A stretch of 64,000 nucleotides of DNA from Roseiflexus sp034432635. GTDB taxonomy: Bacteria > Chloroflexota > Chloroflexia > Chloroflexales > Roseiflexaceae. The notes under the pieces were generated by a model. It was given only the letters and a program-made list of their open reading frames with translations, searched no databases and was not told the DNA's origin. Where the stretch lies: assembly GCA_034432635.1 (NCBI GenBank), contig DAOUBK010000016.1:1-64000 (forward strand), read 5' to 3'. The position numbers were made by a program, and so were the translations under genes. Positions 34,359 through 42,958 of this stretch are shown here, in pieces. Numbering within the stretch: the first letter of the stretch is position 1; each line of letters begins with the position of its first letter.

Positions 34359-35420
34359 ATGAGTCTGCTGTCCGAAACAATCGCACGGATTGGTTCGCTC
34401 GATGATGCCGCAGCCGCTGCGGCGCAGGCGCGTCAGGATGTGCTGACCAAGCCGCAGGGCGCGTTGGGGCGTCTGGAGGCGTTGTCGATCCAGATTGCAG
34501 GGATCACCGGCAACCAGCGTCCACGGTTGATCAACCCGGCAGTCATTGTGATGGCTGCCGATCACGGCGTTGCGCGGCGCGGGGTGAGCGCGTATCCGTC
34601 GGAAGTCACGGCGCAGATGGTGCTGAACTTTCTCAACGGCGGCGCAGCGATCAACGTGCTTGCCCGTCACGTCGGCGCGCGCGTGATCGTGGTTGATATG
34701 GGCGTTGCAGCCAGCCTGCCGTCGCATCCCGCATTGATCGACCGCAAGACCGGCATGGGAACCGCCGATTTCTCGATCGAACCGGCAATGAGCCGCCCAC
34801 AGGCGCAACAGGCGATTGAGTCTGGCATCGCGTGCGCGAATGATGCAATCGACGCTGGCGTCGATCTGCTGGCGACCGGTGATATGGGCATTGGTAACAC
34901 TACCGCATCGAGTGCAATCGTCGCCGCAATCACCGGCCGTCCGGTTGCCGAGGTAACTGGACGCGGCGCCGGTGTTGATGATGCCGGTCTTGCGCGCAAA
35001 ATCGCGGTGATCGAGCAGGCGCTGGCACTCCACCGTCCCGATCCGAACGACGGGCTGGATGTGCTGGCAAAGGTCGGTGGGTTCGAGATCGGCGGATTGG
35101 CGGGCGTCATACTGGGTGCAGCAGCGCGGCGCGTGCCAGTTGTCATCGATGGCTTCATCTCCGGCGCAGCGGCGCTCATCGCCTGGACGCTGGCGCCGGT
35201 GGTGCAACCATACCTGATCGCCGCACATCGCTCGGTCGAACGGGGACATGAGGCGGTCTTCACCCGTCTCGATCTCGTACCGCTCCTCGACCTTGGGATG
35301 CGTCTCGGCGAAGGGACCGGCGCAGTGCTCGGCATGTCGCTCTGTCAGGCGGCGTGCAAGATTCTCGACGAGATGGCAACGTTCGGTGAGGCGGGGGTGT
35401 CAGGGAAGGGGGAAGGTTGA
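34359..35420 (+). CDS. cobT: Nicotinate-nucleotide:dimethylbenzimidazole phosphoribosyltransferase
   Basis: A 353-residue enzyme that makes alpha-ribazole phosphate, the lower-ligand precursor of cobalamin. Family signatures include VIVMAADHGVARRGVSAYPS, FLNGGAAINVLARHVGAR, DLLATGDMGIGNTTASSAIV and GLAGVILGAAARRVPVVIDG; the catalytic Glu region lies near the C-terminus (MRLGEGTGAVLGM). Its presence implies a benzimidazole-type base, although no bluB or bza genes are visible here. Confidence 0.96.
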   Translation: MSLLSETIARIGSLDDAAAAAAQARQDVLTKPQGALGRLEALSIQIAGITGNQRPRLINPAVIVMAADHGVARRGVSAYPSEVTAQMVLNFLNGGAAINVLARHVGARVIVVDMGVAASLPSHPALIDRKTGMGTADFSIEPAMSRPQAQQAIESGIACANDAIDAGVDLLATGDMGIGNTTASSAIVAAITGRPVAEVTGRGAGVDDAGLARKIAVIEQALALHRPDPNDGLDVLAKVGGFEIGGLAGVILGAAARRVPVVIDGFISGAAALIAWTLAPVVQPYLIAAHRSVERGHEAVFTRLDLVPLLDLGMRLGEGTGAVLGMSLCQAACKILDEMATFGEAGVSGKGEG

Positions 35421-35478
35421 GGCGTCGAACGTGATCGCAGGGATACCGTCCGGTCATCAGTAAGGGGAGACAGAGTGT

Positions 35479-36228
35479 ATGAAACCACTTCATCGCTGGT
35501 TGCTGGTTATCATCGCCGCTGCGCTGCTCATCATTTTTGAGGCGCGCGCGGCATATGCCATGCACATTATGGAAGGCTTTCTGCCACCCGTTTGGGCAGG
35601 GTTCTGGTTCATCCTTGTGCTTCCATTTTGGGCGCTCGGTCTGCGCCGGATCAACCGCCTGATCGCAGAGAAACCGGAGACACGCCTGCTGCTCGGATTC
35701 GCTGCGGCATTCGCATTTGTGTTGAGTGCGCTGAAAATCCCAAGCGTCACCGGTTCGAGCAGTCACCCGACCGGTACCGGTCTAGGGACGATCCTGTTCG
35801 GTCCGCTGGTGATGAGTGTGCTGGGGAGCATTGTGCTTCTTTTCCAGGCGCTCCTGATCGCTCATGGCGGTTTGACGACGCTGGGCGCGAATGCGTTCAG
35901 TATGGCGGTGGTTGGTCCGTGCGTGGCGTGGTTGATCTGGAAAGGGTTGAAGGATCGCGCACCGATCTGGCTAGTAGTCTTTCTTGCAGCGGCGCTGGCG
36001 GATTTCTTCACCTACGTGGTCACGTCGGCGCAACTGGCGCTGGCATACCCTGATGCAGTCGGCGGATTTACGGCGTCGTTCGCCAGGTTCGGCGCGATCT
36101 TTGCCGTCACACAGCTTCCGCTGGCGATCAGTGAGGGCATTCTGACAGTGCTGATCTTCAATGCATTGCAGACGAATGCGCAGACAGAACTGCAATCGCT
36201 CGGTGTGCTGAAAGGAGCGCAGGCATGA
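35479..36228 (+). CDS. cbiM: Cobalt ECF transporter substrate-binding protein CbiM
   Basis: A 249-residue membrane protein. After a predicted signal segment (LLVIIAAALLIIFEARAAYA) comes MHIMEGFLPPVWAGFW, the N-terminal Met-His metal-binding segment of CbiM/NikM that is exposed after processing. Six or seven TM helices follow, with SSSHPTGTGLGTILFG and GGLTTLGANAFSMAVVGP as the conserved core. It is the first of four overlapping genes for cobalt uptake, which supplies CbiX and CobN. Its last four bases overlap cbiN. Confidence 0.95.
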   Translation: MKPLHRWLLVIIAAALLIIFEARAAYAMHIMEGFLPPVWAGFWFILVLPFWALGLRRINRLIAEKPETRLLLGFAAAFAFVLSALKIPSVTGSSSHPTGTGLGTILFGPLVMSVLGSIVLLFQALLIAHGGLTTLGANAFSMAVVGPCVAWLIWKGLKDRAPIWLVVFLAAALADFFTYVVTSAQLALAYPDAVGGFTASFARFGAIFAVTQLPLAISEGILTVLIFNALQTNAQTELQSLGVLKGAQA

Positions 36229-36524
36229 GCAGCAAACCGTTCGGATGGACTACATCGTTGTTGCTGCTGCTGGTCGTCATCGTGCTGGCGATCGTTCCGT
36301 TGTCGATGGTCCGCGACTCGGAGTTCGAGGGCGCAGATGTGATCGCAGAGACAGCGATCACTGAAGTTGCACCGGATTACGAGCCGTGGTTTGCGCCGAT
36401 CTTCGAACCGCCGGGCGGTGAGACGGAGAGCCTGCTCTTTGCACTGCAGGCAGGGCTTGGCGCCGGATTGATCGGCTACTTTTTCGGTTTCAAGCACGGT
36501 GAGCGCCGGCGCCGCGATCAGTAG
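36225..36524 (+). CDS. cbiN: Cobalt transport protein CbiN
   Basis: A 99-residue protein with two TM helices (about residues 6-27 and 79-95) and an extracytoplasmic loop of about 50 residues containing FEGADVIAETAITEVAPDYEP, as in CbiN, which assists metal loading of CbiM. Its ATG overlaps the cbiM stop. Confidence 0.9.
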   Translation: MSSKPFGWTTSLLLLLVVIVLAIVPLSMVRDSEFEGADVIAETAITEVAPDYEPWFAPIFEPPGGETESLLFALQAGLGAGLIGYFFGFKHGERRRRDQ

Positions 36525-36536
36525 GCGGTCGTTGTG

Positions 36537-37307
36537 ATGCGTGTCGTTGACCGGTATGCGTTCGGGAATGCGCTACGCGATGTTGATCCATCACAGAAAG
36601 GCGTACTGGCATTGCTGGCGATCATCCTCTGCCTGGCGCTGGATCGTCCTGCGGTCGGTATACTCACGTTGATCTGGATGCTGGCGCTTACAACGTGGTG
36701 GGCGCGCACGCCGCTGCATGTATTTGGTGGCGTGCTGCTGACCGAAAGCGCCTTTCTGTGTCTGTCGGTCGCCGGCATTGCTCTGAGTATTGCCAGCGGC
36801 AAACCGGAAGCGCCGGTTTTTGCATGGCAGTTGGGTCCGGTCTGGGTGAGCACCACGCACGAGTCGTTGATGCTGGCTGTGCACGTTCTGACGCGCGCCC
36901 TGGGATCGGCAGCCGCGCTCAACTTTCTGATCCTGACGACGCCGCTGATCGATCTGATTGAGATGCTGCGGCGTATGCGTCTGCCAGAAGGGTTGATCGA
37001 CATCATGGCGCTCACCTACCGTGCGATCTTTGTTCTGCTGGACAGTCTGGAACGGATAGCGACGGCGCAGGATGCACGCCTGGGGTATCACACACCACGC
37101 GCGGCAATGCGCAGCGCAGCGTTGCTTGGTAGTGGTTTGTTCCTCGATGCCTACCGGCGCAGTCAAACGATCCAGACGGCGCTGGAAAGCCGGGGGCTCG
37201 ATGGTTCATTGCGGGTTCTGCCGCTCGACTACCGGTACGACCCTCAAATGTGGAAGGTTGGCGCCGGTCTGACGCTCAGTCTGGTGCTGGCGAGCATGAT
37301 AGGATGA
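36537..37307 (+). CDS. cbiQ: ECF transporter transmembrane subunit CbiQ
   Basis: The 256-residue energy-coupling T subunit. It has five to six TM helices and the cytoplasmic coupling helices with Ala-Arg-Gly-like motifs (LMLAVHVLTRALGSAAALNF and IQTALESRGLDG) that contact the ATPase. ATG 36537 is used; GTG 36534 is an alternative. It overlaps the cbiO start by four bases. Confidence 0.93.
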   Translation: MRVVDRYAFGNALRDVDPSQKGVLALLAIILCLALDRPAVGILTLIWMLALTTWWARTPLHVFGGVLLTESAFLCLSVAGIALSIASGKPEAPVFAWQLGPVWVSTTHESLMLAVHVLTRALGSAAALNFLILTTPLIDLIEMLRRMRLPEGLIDIMALTYRAIFVLLDSLERIATAQDARLGYHTPRAAMRSAALLGSGLFLDAYRRSQTIQTALESRGLDGSLRVLPLDYRYDPQMWKVGAGLTLSLVLASMIG

Positions 37308-38056
37308 ATGCGCTGCTCGAATTCGATGATCTGCACTACGCCTTTCCCGGTAGTGCAATCCCTGCGCTGCGTGGCGCATCCCTGTCGATTGCAACCAGGC
37401 AACGCATCGCCCTGGTAGGGCACAACGGCGCCGGTAAGAGCACGCTTCTGCTGCACGCCAATGGCATTCTCCGCCCGATGATGGGTCAGGTGCGACTGGA
37501 GGGCGCGCCGCTGGAGTACACCCGTCGTGGTCTGTTGCGTGCGCGCCGTCAGGTGGGGCTGGTCTTTCAGAATCCCGACGATCAACTCTTCAGCGCCAGT
37601 GTCCGTCAGGACATCAGTTTTGGTCCGATCAACCTGGGATTGAGTTTCACCGAAGTGCGTCGCCGGGTGGCGGAGGCGGCTGATCTGTGTGGTATCAGTA
37701 CCCTGCTCGACCGTCCGACCCATGCCCTGAGCGGCGGGCAGAAATCGCTCGTGGCGCTGGCGGGGGTGCTGGCAATGGCACCGCGCATTCTCCTGGTGGA
37801 TGAGACCACGTCCGGGCTGGACCTGTGGATGCGTCGTCGGATTTTCGCAATCTTTGATCGACTGGTTGCACAGGGGGTAACCGTGCTGATCGCCACTCAT
37901 GACCTTACGGTGGCGCGGCAATGGGCTGATACCGTCGTGGTGATGTGCGAAGGGCGTGTGGTTGCATCCGCGCCGCCGGTGCAGGTCTTCGCCGATCCCG
38001 ATCTGCGGTCGTTGCTGGGTCCGGCAGAGGTGTGGAGGATGGGAGCCGAACCGTGA
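37304..38056 (+). CDS. cbiO: ECF transporter ATPase CbiO
   Basis: The 250-residue ABC ATPase of the cobalt ECF transporter. Walker A is GHNGAGKSTLLLHANG, the Q-loop is VFQNPDDQLFSASVRQDISF, the signature is ALSGGQKSLVALAG, and Walker B/D-loop is ILLVDETTSGLDLWMRRR, with the switch His in LIATHDLTVA. The start overlaps the cbiQ stop (ATGA) and its own stop overlaps cbiB (GTGA). Confidence 0.96.
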   Translation: MNALLEFDDLHYAFPGSAIPALRGASLSIATRQRIALVGHNGAGKSTLLLHANGILRPMMGQVRLEGAPLEYTRRGLLRARRQVGLVFQNPDDQLFSASVRQDISFGPINLGLSFTEVRRRVAEAADLCGISTLLDRPTHALSGGQKSLVALAGVLAMAPRILLVDETTSGLDLWMRRRIFAIFDRLVAQGVTVLIATHDLTVARQWADTVVVMCEGRVVASAPPVQVFADPDLRSLLGPAEVWRMGAEP

Positions 38057-38967
38057 AGCGGCATCTGTCACACCAAAGTCGAACGTTTCTGATCGCACTG
38101 ATTGCCGATGCTTTGCTTGGCGATCCACCGAATGCCTGGCATCCGGTTGTGCTGATGGGGGGCTGGATGCATCTGGGTGAGCGGTTTGCCCCGCAGAGCG
38201 CAACGGCGCGTCTGCTGTGGGGCGGAATGTGGCTAGCGACAGGCGCTGCGGCAACTGGCTCGGTCGCTGCGCTCCTGCCGGATCATCCAGTTGTGCAGGG
38301 ACTGGCAGCCTCGACCCTGATGGCATACCGCGGGCTGGATCGGGCGGTTGGCGAAGTGCAGACCGCCCTGGAGCACGGCGATCTGGCGGAGGCGCGGCGT
38401 CTGCTGGGATGGCACCTGGTGAGCCGCCCAACCGCCGATCTCCGTGCCGATGAAGTGGCAGGCGCGGCGATTGAGTCGCTGGCGGAGAATCTGAGCGATA
38501 GTCTGGTTGCACCGACGCTGGCGCTCCTCGTTGGAGGCATACCCGGCATCGCCATCTACCGCCTGTCGAACACGGCTGATGCGATGTGGGGGTATCGCAA
38601 CCAGCACTACGAACACCTGGGCAAAGTGGCGGCACGTCTCGACGATGCACTCAATCTGCTGCCGGCGCGTCTTACTGCGGTGCTGATTGCTGCGGCTGCG
38701 CAGATTGTGTGTGGACGGGGGATGATCGCATGGCAGATTGCGCGCCGTGACGCCGGGCGCACTGCGTCGCCGAATGCGGGGTGGCCCATGGCAGCGATGG
38801 CAGGTGCGCTCGACACCACTCTCACCAAACGCGGGCACTACATTCTCGGCAGTGGTCCACGTTTGCCCGACGCCGCGATGATCGGCGAGGCGCGCCGGAT
38901 CGCACGGGTCGTGCCTGTGTTGCTGGCGAGCGGCGTTCTGCTGGCAAGGTTGAAGGTTGGACGCTGA
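38053..38967 (+). CDS. cbiB: Adenosylcobinamide-phosphate synthase CbiB
   Basis: A 304-residue membrane enzyme that attaches (R)-1-amino-2-propanol phosphate to adenosylcobyric acid. Family motifs are ADALLGDPPNAWHPVVLMGGW, the long cytoplasmic stretch VAGAAIESLAENLSDSLVAP with AIYRLSNTADAMWGYRN, and NAGWPMAAMAGALDTTLTKRG. Four or five TM helices are predicted. GTG 38053 overlaps the cbiO stop. The stop codon lies inside a tandem 7-bp repeat. Confidence 0.94.
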   Translation: MKRHLSHQSRTFLIALIADALLGDPPNAWHPVVLMGGWMHLGERFAPQSATARLLWGGMWLATGAAATGSVAALLPDHPVVQGLAASTLMAYRGLDRAVGEVQTALEHGDLAEARRLLGWHLVSRPTADLRADEVAGAAIESLAENLSDSLVAPTLALLVGGIPGIAIYRLSNTADAMWGYRNQHYEHLGKVAARLDDALNLLPARLTAVLIAAAAQIVCGRGMIAWQIARRDAGRTASPNAGWPMAAMAGALDTTLTKRGHYILGSGPRLPDAAMIGEARRIARVVPVLLASGVLLARLKVGR

Positions 38968-38993
38968 ACGTTGAACGCTGAACGTTGAACGTT
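38952..38993. repeat. Tandem heptamer repeat across the cbiB stop
   Basis: Six consecutive 7-bp units related to GAACGTT: GAAGGTT, GGACGCT, GAACGTT, GAACGCT, GAACGTT and GAACGTT. The array spans the last codons and stop of cbiB. A degenerate relative occurs near the end of cobN (34205-34235). Confidence 0.8.
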
Positions 38994-39028
38994 GATATAT
39001 CGCAGTTTTCACAGAGAAAGACGTCAAC

Positions 39029-40444
39029 ATGTCCGGCTCTGATCACACGCCACTTCTCCTGATCGGTCACGGCACCGACGATCCCGCTGGTCTGGCGGAG
39101 TATCGTCAGATGGCAACGCTGGTTGGCGAGCGGCTGCACACCGTGGTTCAACCCTGTTTTCTCGAACTCGCCGATCCACCGATTGCGCGGGCAATCGACG
39201 ATTGTGTGCGGGCAGGGTTCCGCAGCATTGTTGCACTGCCGTTGCTCCTCGGCGCTGCCGGTCACCAGAAGAACGACATTCCGGTAGCCCTCAACCAGGC
39301 GCGTGTGCGCTACCCAGACCTCGACATCCGCTATGGGGCGCCGCTGGGCGTTCAGTACACGATCCTCCAGGCAGTCGCAGAGCGAACCGAAGCAGCATAT
39401 ACATCTGTCGCTGCCCCCATTCACCGGGACAGAACGGCGCTGGCGCTTATCGGGCGTGGGAGCAGCGACCCGGACAGCAACTCTGAAGTTGCGCGCATGG
39501 CGCGTCTGTTGTGGGAAGGGCGCGGGTTTGGATGGGTCGAGTATGGTTTCTACAGCATCACCCGCCCCGATGTTGCAACTACCATCCGGAATTGCGTTGC
39601 CCTGGGAGCGGAGCAGGTCATCGTCATCCCGTACCTGCTCTTCACCGGGCGCATTCATCAGCGCATAACACAGCAGGTCGAGAGGGCGCGGCAACAGTAT
39701 CCGGGGACGCGCTTCCTGATGGCGCAACATCTGGGTGTGCACAACGGGGTTGTGGACGCTATTGCGCAGCGTTACGAAGAGGCGCTCAACGGGCGGGCGA
39801 CGGTCAACTGCGATCTGTGCAAGTATCGTCGGTTGATGCAGGGCTTCGAGGACGAGTACGGTCACCCGCAAACGAGCGACCATCACCATGGTCTGCGCGG
39901 AACAGAGGGTGATCTTCCAGCCGGACGCGCTGCAATCCTCCCGCCGCGCTATCGGAATGGTGCGCCGGTAAGCGCTGCACCGATGGGTGCTGCACCGCTC
40001 GTCTACGATGAAGATGGACGGGTAGCCTGGGATCGTATGTGGGGCAGGGACGATCCGAACAGCCCATTCTGCGAACTGGCGCTGGCTGGCGGTCCGCCGC
40101 ACCGTGGTACATTACTGGAGCCGGTTGCCCCCGAATCGGTGGTTGCCAATCCGGAGCGCTACCGGGACGTTGTTGCGGAACTCGCCCGTGGTCTGCGCAT
40201 GGTTACCGGCTTACCTGTTGTGACCGATGGCGCACCTGGCTGGATCGGGGTTGTCTGCGACAGCGCCGAGATGGCGATCTGGTTGCTCCGGGCGATTATT
40301 GTCGAAAATGTGAGTGTACGCCGCGAAGGATCAACCCTCTATCTCCCTGCTGGACCCGACTTCCGTCTGGACGGGGAGATCAGGAATGTCATTACTGCTA
40401 TCGCCAAGACCGTACACTACTGGAAAGAGCATGTTGCGGGATGA
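39029..40444 (+). CDS. cbiX: Sirohydrochlorin cobaltochelatase CbiX with extra C-terminal domain
   Basis: A 471-residue protein. Two CbiX-like halves, at about residues 1-125 and 134-255, form the class II chelatase fold; LLLIGHGTDDPAGLAEYRQM holds the metal-binding His. A linker carries VNCDLCKYR near residue 261 and the His cluster HPQTSDHHHG near 278, matching the Cys-x2-Cys and His-rich tail of long CbiX proteins that bind an iron-sulfur cluster. Residues 330-471 form an additional domain (FCELALAGGPPHRGTLLEPV, GAPGWIGVVCDSAEMAIWLL) that I do not recognise. CbiX inserts Co2+ at the sirohydrochlorin stage of the early-cobalt route. It lies 61 bp after cbiB. Confidence 0.9.
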   Translation: MSGSDHTPLLLIGHGTDDPAGLAEYRQMATLVGERLHTVVQPCFLELADPPIARAIDDCVRAGFRSIVALPLLLGAAGHQKNDIPVALNQARVRYPDLDIRYGAPLGVQYTILQAVAERTEAAYTSVAAPIHRDRTALALIGRGSSDPDSNSEVARMARLLWEGRGFGWVEYGFYSITRPDVATTIRNCVALGAEQVIVIPYLLFTGRIHQRITQQVERARQQYPGTRFLMAQHLGVHNGVVDAIAQRYEEALNGRATVNCDLCKYRRLMQGFEDEYGHPQTSDHHHGLRGTEGDLPAGRAAILPPRYRNGAPVSAAPMGAAPLVYDEDGRVAWDRMWGRDDPNSPFCELALAGGPPHRGTLLEPVAPESVVANPERYRDVVAELARGLRMVTGLPVVTDGAPGWIGVVCDSAEMAIWLLRAIIVENVSVRREGSTLYLPAGPDFRLDGEIRNVITAIAKTVHYWKEHVAG

Positions 40445-40527
40445 ACAGTGCGGTATAATGGAATTCGTCATCTCCGCTGCACGATCGACACTTCCCAGTC
40501 GCACCGGGTTATGGAAGGAGACCGGCG

Positions 40528-41049
40528 ATGACTGCTTCCTGCCACGTATTTATTCTGCATGATGTCGGGAACCAAGTCGCGGCGCTGGCGCAGGCGGTCG
40601 CCGAAGGCGCCGCCAGTGTACCTGGCGTCATCGTGACGATCAAACAGCCGACCAGGGCGGAGAAGAGCGATCTGCTGGAGGCGGACGCAATCATTATCGG
40701 AACGCCGAACTGGACCGGTATCAAAGGAACGTTGAAGCGCTGGCTCGATACCACCGGCGATCTGTGGGAAGAGGGCAGCCTGGCAGGCAAAGTTGGCGCA
40801 GCATTCACCAGCAGCGCCGGGCGTCATTCCGGCACCGAATTTACATTGTTGAACGTGCTGCACTGGTTTCTGGGGTCGGGGATGATCATTGTCGGTCTCC
40901 CCTGGAGTCCGACGATGGAACGCGCCGGTTCGTACTACGGCGCAACGGCTGTCGGCGTTTTGACGGAAGAGGATCTCGCGCAGGCGCGTGCGCTGGGTCG
41001 CCGTGTTGCGCGCGTTGCGTCCCGCATGAAAGGGTGGGAGGAAGAATGA
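40528..41049 (+). CDS. Flavodoxin-family protein
   Basis: A 173-residue flavodoxin/WrbA-type protein. The FMN phosphate loop region is weak at the N-terminus (FILHDVGNQVAALAQAVAEG), but the isoalloxazine-contact segments ADAIIIGTPNWTGIKGTLKR and FTSSAGRHSGTEFTLL are clear. The start is ATG 40528 after GGAG, and its stop overlaps cbiC by four bases, placing it within the cobalamin operon. A role as electron donor or reductase for a corrin intermediate is inferred from position: no precorrin-6A reductase gene is visible in the cluster, and cob(II)yrinate reduction also lacks an assigned enzyme here. Confidence 0.85.
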   Translation: MTASCHVFILHDVGNQVAALAQAVAEGAASVPGVIVTIKQPTRAEKSDLLEADAIIIGTPNWTGIKGTLKRWLDTTGDLWEEGSLAGKVGAAFTSSAGRHSGTEFTLLNVLHWFLGSGMIIVGLPWSPTMERAGSYYGATAVGVLTEEDLAQARALGRRVARVASRMKGWEEE

Positions 41050-41714
41050 GTGAATTTCCTGCTGAAACGCTGACCGCTGCGAAAATTGCTGCACGGTCGT
41101 TTGCGATCATTCGTGCCGAACTCGAGCAGCGAGGTTTCCATATCGAAGCGCCGCTCAACGCGGTCGTCGAACGGATCATCCACAGCACGGCAGATTTCGA
41201 GTTTGCAACCATTACGCGCGCCAGTCCTGGCGCCGTTGAAGCCGGAATTGCAGCGCTGCGCCAGGGGTGCCACGTGCTTGCCGATGTGCAGATGGTGCGC
41301 GCCGGTATCAACGAGCGGCGGGTGCGCGAGTTCGGTGGTACGCTGCATTGCCTGAACGACTCGCGTGAGGCGCTGTCGATCGCCGATGATGATGGTCTGA
41401 CCCGCAGCGCAGCTGGTATTCGCGTTGCCCATACGAATAGTCTGCTCGACGGTGCGGTTGTCGCCATCGGCAACGCCCCAACCGCGCTGTATGAACTGTT
41501 GCGCCTGATCAATGGCGGCGCGCGTCCGGCGCTGGTCATCGGTGTACCGGTCGGGTTCGTGCATGCCGTCGAGAGCAAAGAAGCGCTGATGGCGCGTACC
41601 GATATACCCTGGATTGTGACAGTCGGGCGCAAGGGTGGATCAACCGTTGCTGTTGCCATCGTGAATGCACTCCTGCGGCTCGCAGCCGGAGTCGATAACA
41701 CAGCCGTTTACTGA
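41046..41714 (+). CDS. cbiC: Precorrin-8X / cobalt-precorrin-8 methylmutase
   Basis: A 222-residue enzyme that moves the C-11 methyl to C-12, giving (cobalt-)hydrogenobyrinate. VERIIHSTADFEFATITRAS contains the catalytic His; CHVLADVQMVRAGI, LDGAVVAIGNAPTALYELL and RPALVIGVPVGFVHAVESKE are standard family blocks. Its start overlaps the flavodoxin stop and its stop overlaps cbiD by one base. Confidence 0.96.
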   Translation: MSEFPAETLTAAKIAARSFAIIRAELEQRGFHIEAPLNAVVERIIHSTADFEFATITRASPGAVEAGIAALRQGCHVLADVQMVRAGINERRVREFGGTLHCLNDSREALSIADDDGLTRSAAGIRVAHTNSLLDGAVVAIGNAPTALYELLRLINGGARPALVIGVPVGFVHAVESKEALMARTDIPWIVTVGRKGGSTVAVAIVNALLRLAAGVDNTAVY

Positions 41715-42958
41715 TGAGTGACACTGTTCCGCCGCGCAACAAACGCGGACTCCGCACCGGTTACACGACCGGCAGCAACGCCGCAGCTGCCGCAAAAGCT
41801 GCCACCATTGCTCTGCTGACCGGTCAGTGGCCCCCACAGGTGACTATCACGCTGCCAATCGGCGAAACTGCAACCATGACGCCGGTCGACATGCAGCAGG
41901 GGGAGGATTGGGCTTTCTGCTGTATGGTCAAGGACGGCGGCGATGATCCGGACGTGACGCATGGCGCGTTGATCTGTGCTCGAGTGCGGCGTATACCGGG
42001 GGGTGCAGGTATTGCGATCGATGGCGGCGCTGGCGTAGGACGGGTCACGCTGCCGGGTCTCGGATTGCCGGTCGGCGGTCCGGCGATCAATCCGGTGCCA
42101 CGTCAGCAGATCACCGATAATGTGCGCGACGCGGTTCGTGAGTGTGCACCTGATGGCGATGCCTTTCTGGATCACAACGCGCTGGAAGTTGTGATCAGCG
42201 TGCCTGATGGTGAGCGTCTGGCGCAGAAAACGCTCAACCCGCGTCTGGGGATCATTGGCGGGATCAGCATCCTTGGTACCACCGGCAAGGTCTTTCCATA
42301 CAGCACCGCATCCTGGCGCGCCAGCGTCATTCAGGCGGTCGAAATGGCAGCGCGCAACCATGTATCGAAAGTCGTGCTGTGCACCGGCGGTCGCTCGGAG
42401 AAGTTCGCCATGCGCATCTTCCCCGAACTGCCGGAACTGGCGTTCGTTGAGTTGAGCGTCTTCACTGGTGATGCACTGAAAACCTGTGTTGCATGCGGCG
42501 TTGAAGAAGCCGTATTTGTCGGCATGATCGGTAAAATGGTCAAGACAGCGCAGGGACATATGCAGACTCACGTGGCAGGGAATCAGGTCGATTTCGGATT
42601 CCTGGCGAAGGTCTGCCGCGATGTCGGCGCGCCTGATGCACTGGTCGAGGCGGTTGCACACGCCAATACCGGCCGGCACTTTCTGGAGCTCTGTCAGGAG
42701 CACAGGCAGACTGCACCGCTTCAGCGCGTTGTCGAACTGGCGCTGGCGAGTTGTCTGCGGTTTATCGAAGCGCAGGGTAGCGCGATGGGGTTCGAGACGA
42801 TCCTGGTCGATTTTGATGGCGGGGTGCTTGCCCGCGCCGGCGTTCCCAGACCCCAGCGCTCCGTCGCCGCTATCGGTGACACCCGTCCGCTGATCGAGCG
42901 TCTCGCCGCTGCGCCGTTCGAGATGGAAGATGATAGTGAGGCGCTGGAGGAGTCATGA
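41714..42958 (+). CDS. cbiD: Cobalt-precorrin-5B C1-methyltransferase CbiD
   Basis: A 414-residue enzyme specific to the anaerobic pathway. The N-terminal block GYTTGSNAAAAAKAATIALL, GGAGIAIDGGAGVGRVTLPG and AINPVPRQQITDNVRD mark CbiD. VVLCTGGRSEKFAM and FVGMIGKMVKTAQGHMQTHV follow. The C-terminal 45 residues, rich in charged residues, extend beyond typical CbiD. Its presence with cbiG is strong evidence for early cobalt insertion. Confidence 0.96.
   Translation: MSDTVPPRNKRGLRTGYTTGSNAAAAAKAATIALLTGQWPPQVTITLPIGETATMTPVDMQQGEDWAFCCMVKDGGDDPDVTHGALICARVRRIPGGAGIAIDGGAGVGRVTLPGLGLPVGGPAINPVPRQQITDNVRDAVRECAPDGDAFLDHNALEVVISVPDGERLAQKTLNPRLGIIGGISILGTTGKVFPYSTASWRASVIQAVEMAARNHVSKVVLCTGGRSEKFAMRIFPELPELAFVELSVFTGDALKTCVACGVEEAVFVGMIGKMVKTAQGHMQTHVAGNQVDFGFLAKVCRDVGAPDALVEAVAHANTGRHFLELCQEHRQTAPLQRVVELALASCLRFIEAQGSAMGFETILVDFDGGVLARAGVPRPQRSVAAIGDTRPLIERLAAAPFEMEDDSEALEES

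Noticed and set aside
37244..38650. 468-codon minus-strand frame opposite cbiO and cbiB
   Set aside because: It is antisense to two well-defined enzymes and very Pro/Arg/Gln-rich, typical of a composition artefact.
40434..40455. Promoter before the flavodoxin gene
   Set aside because: There is a perfect TATAAT at 40450-40455, but the only -35-like element (TTGCGG) is 14 bp away and there is no extended -10, so it was not listed.
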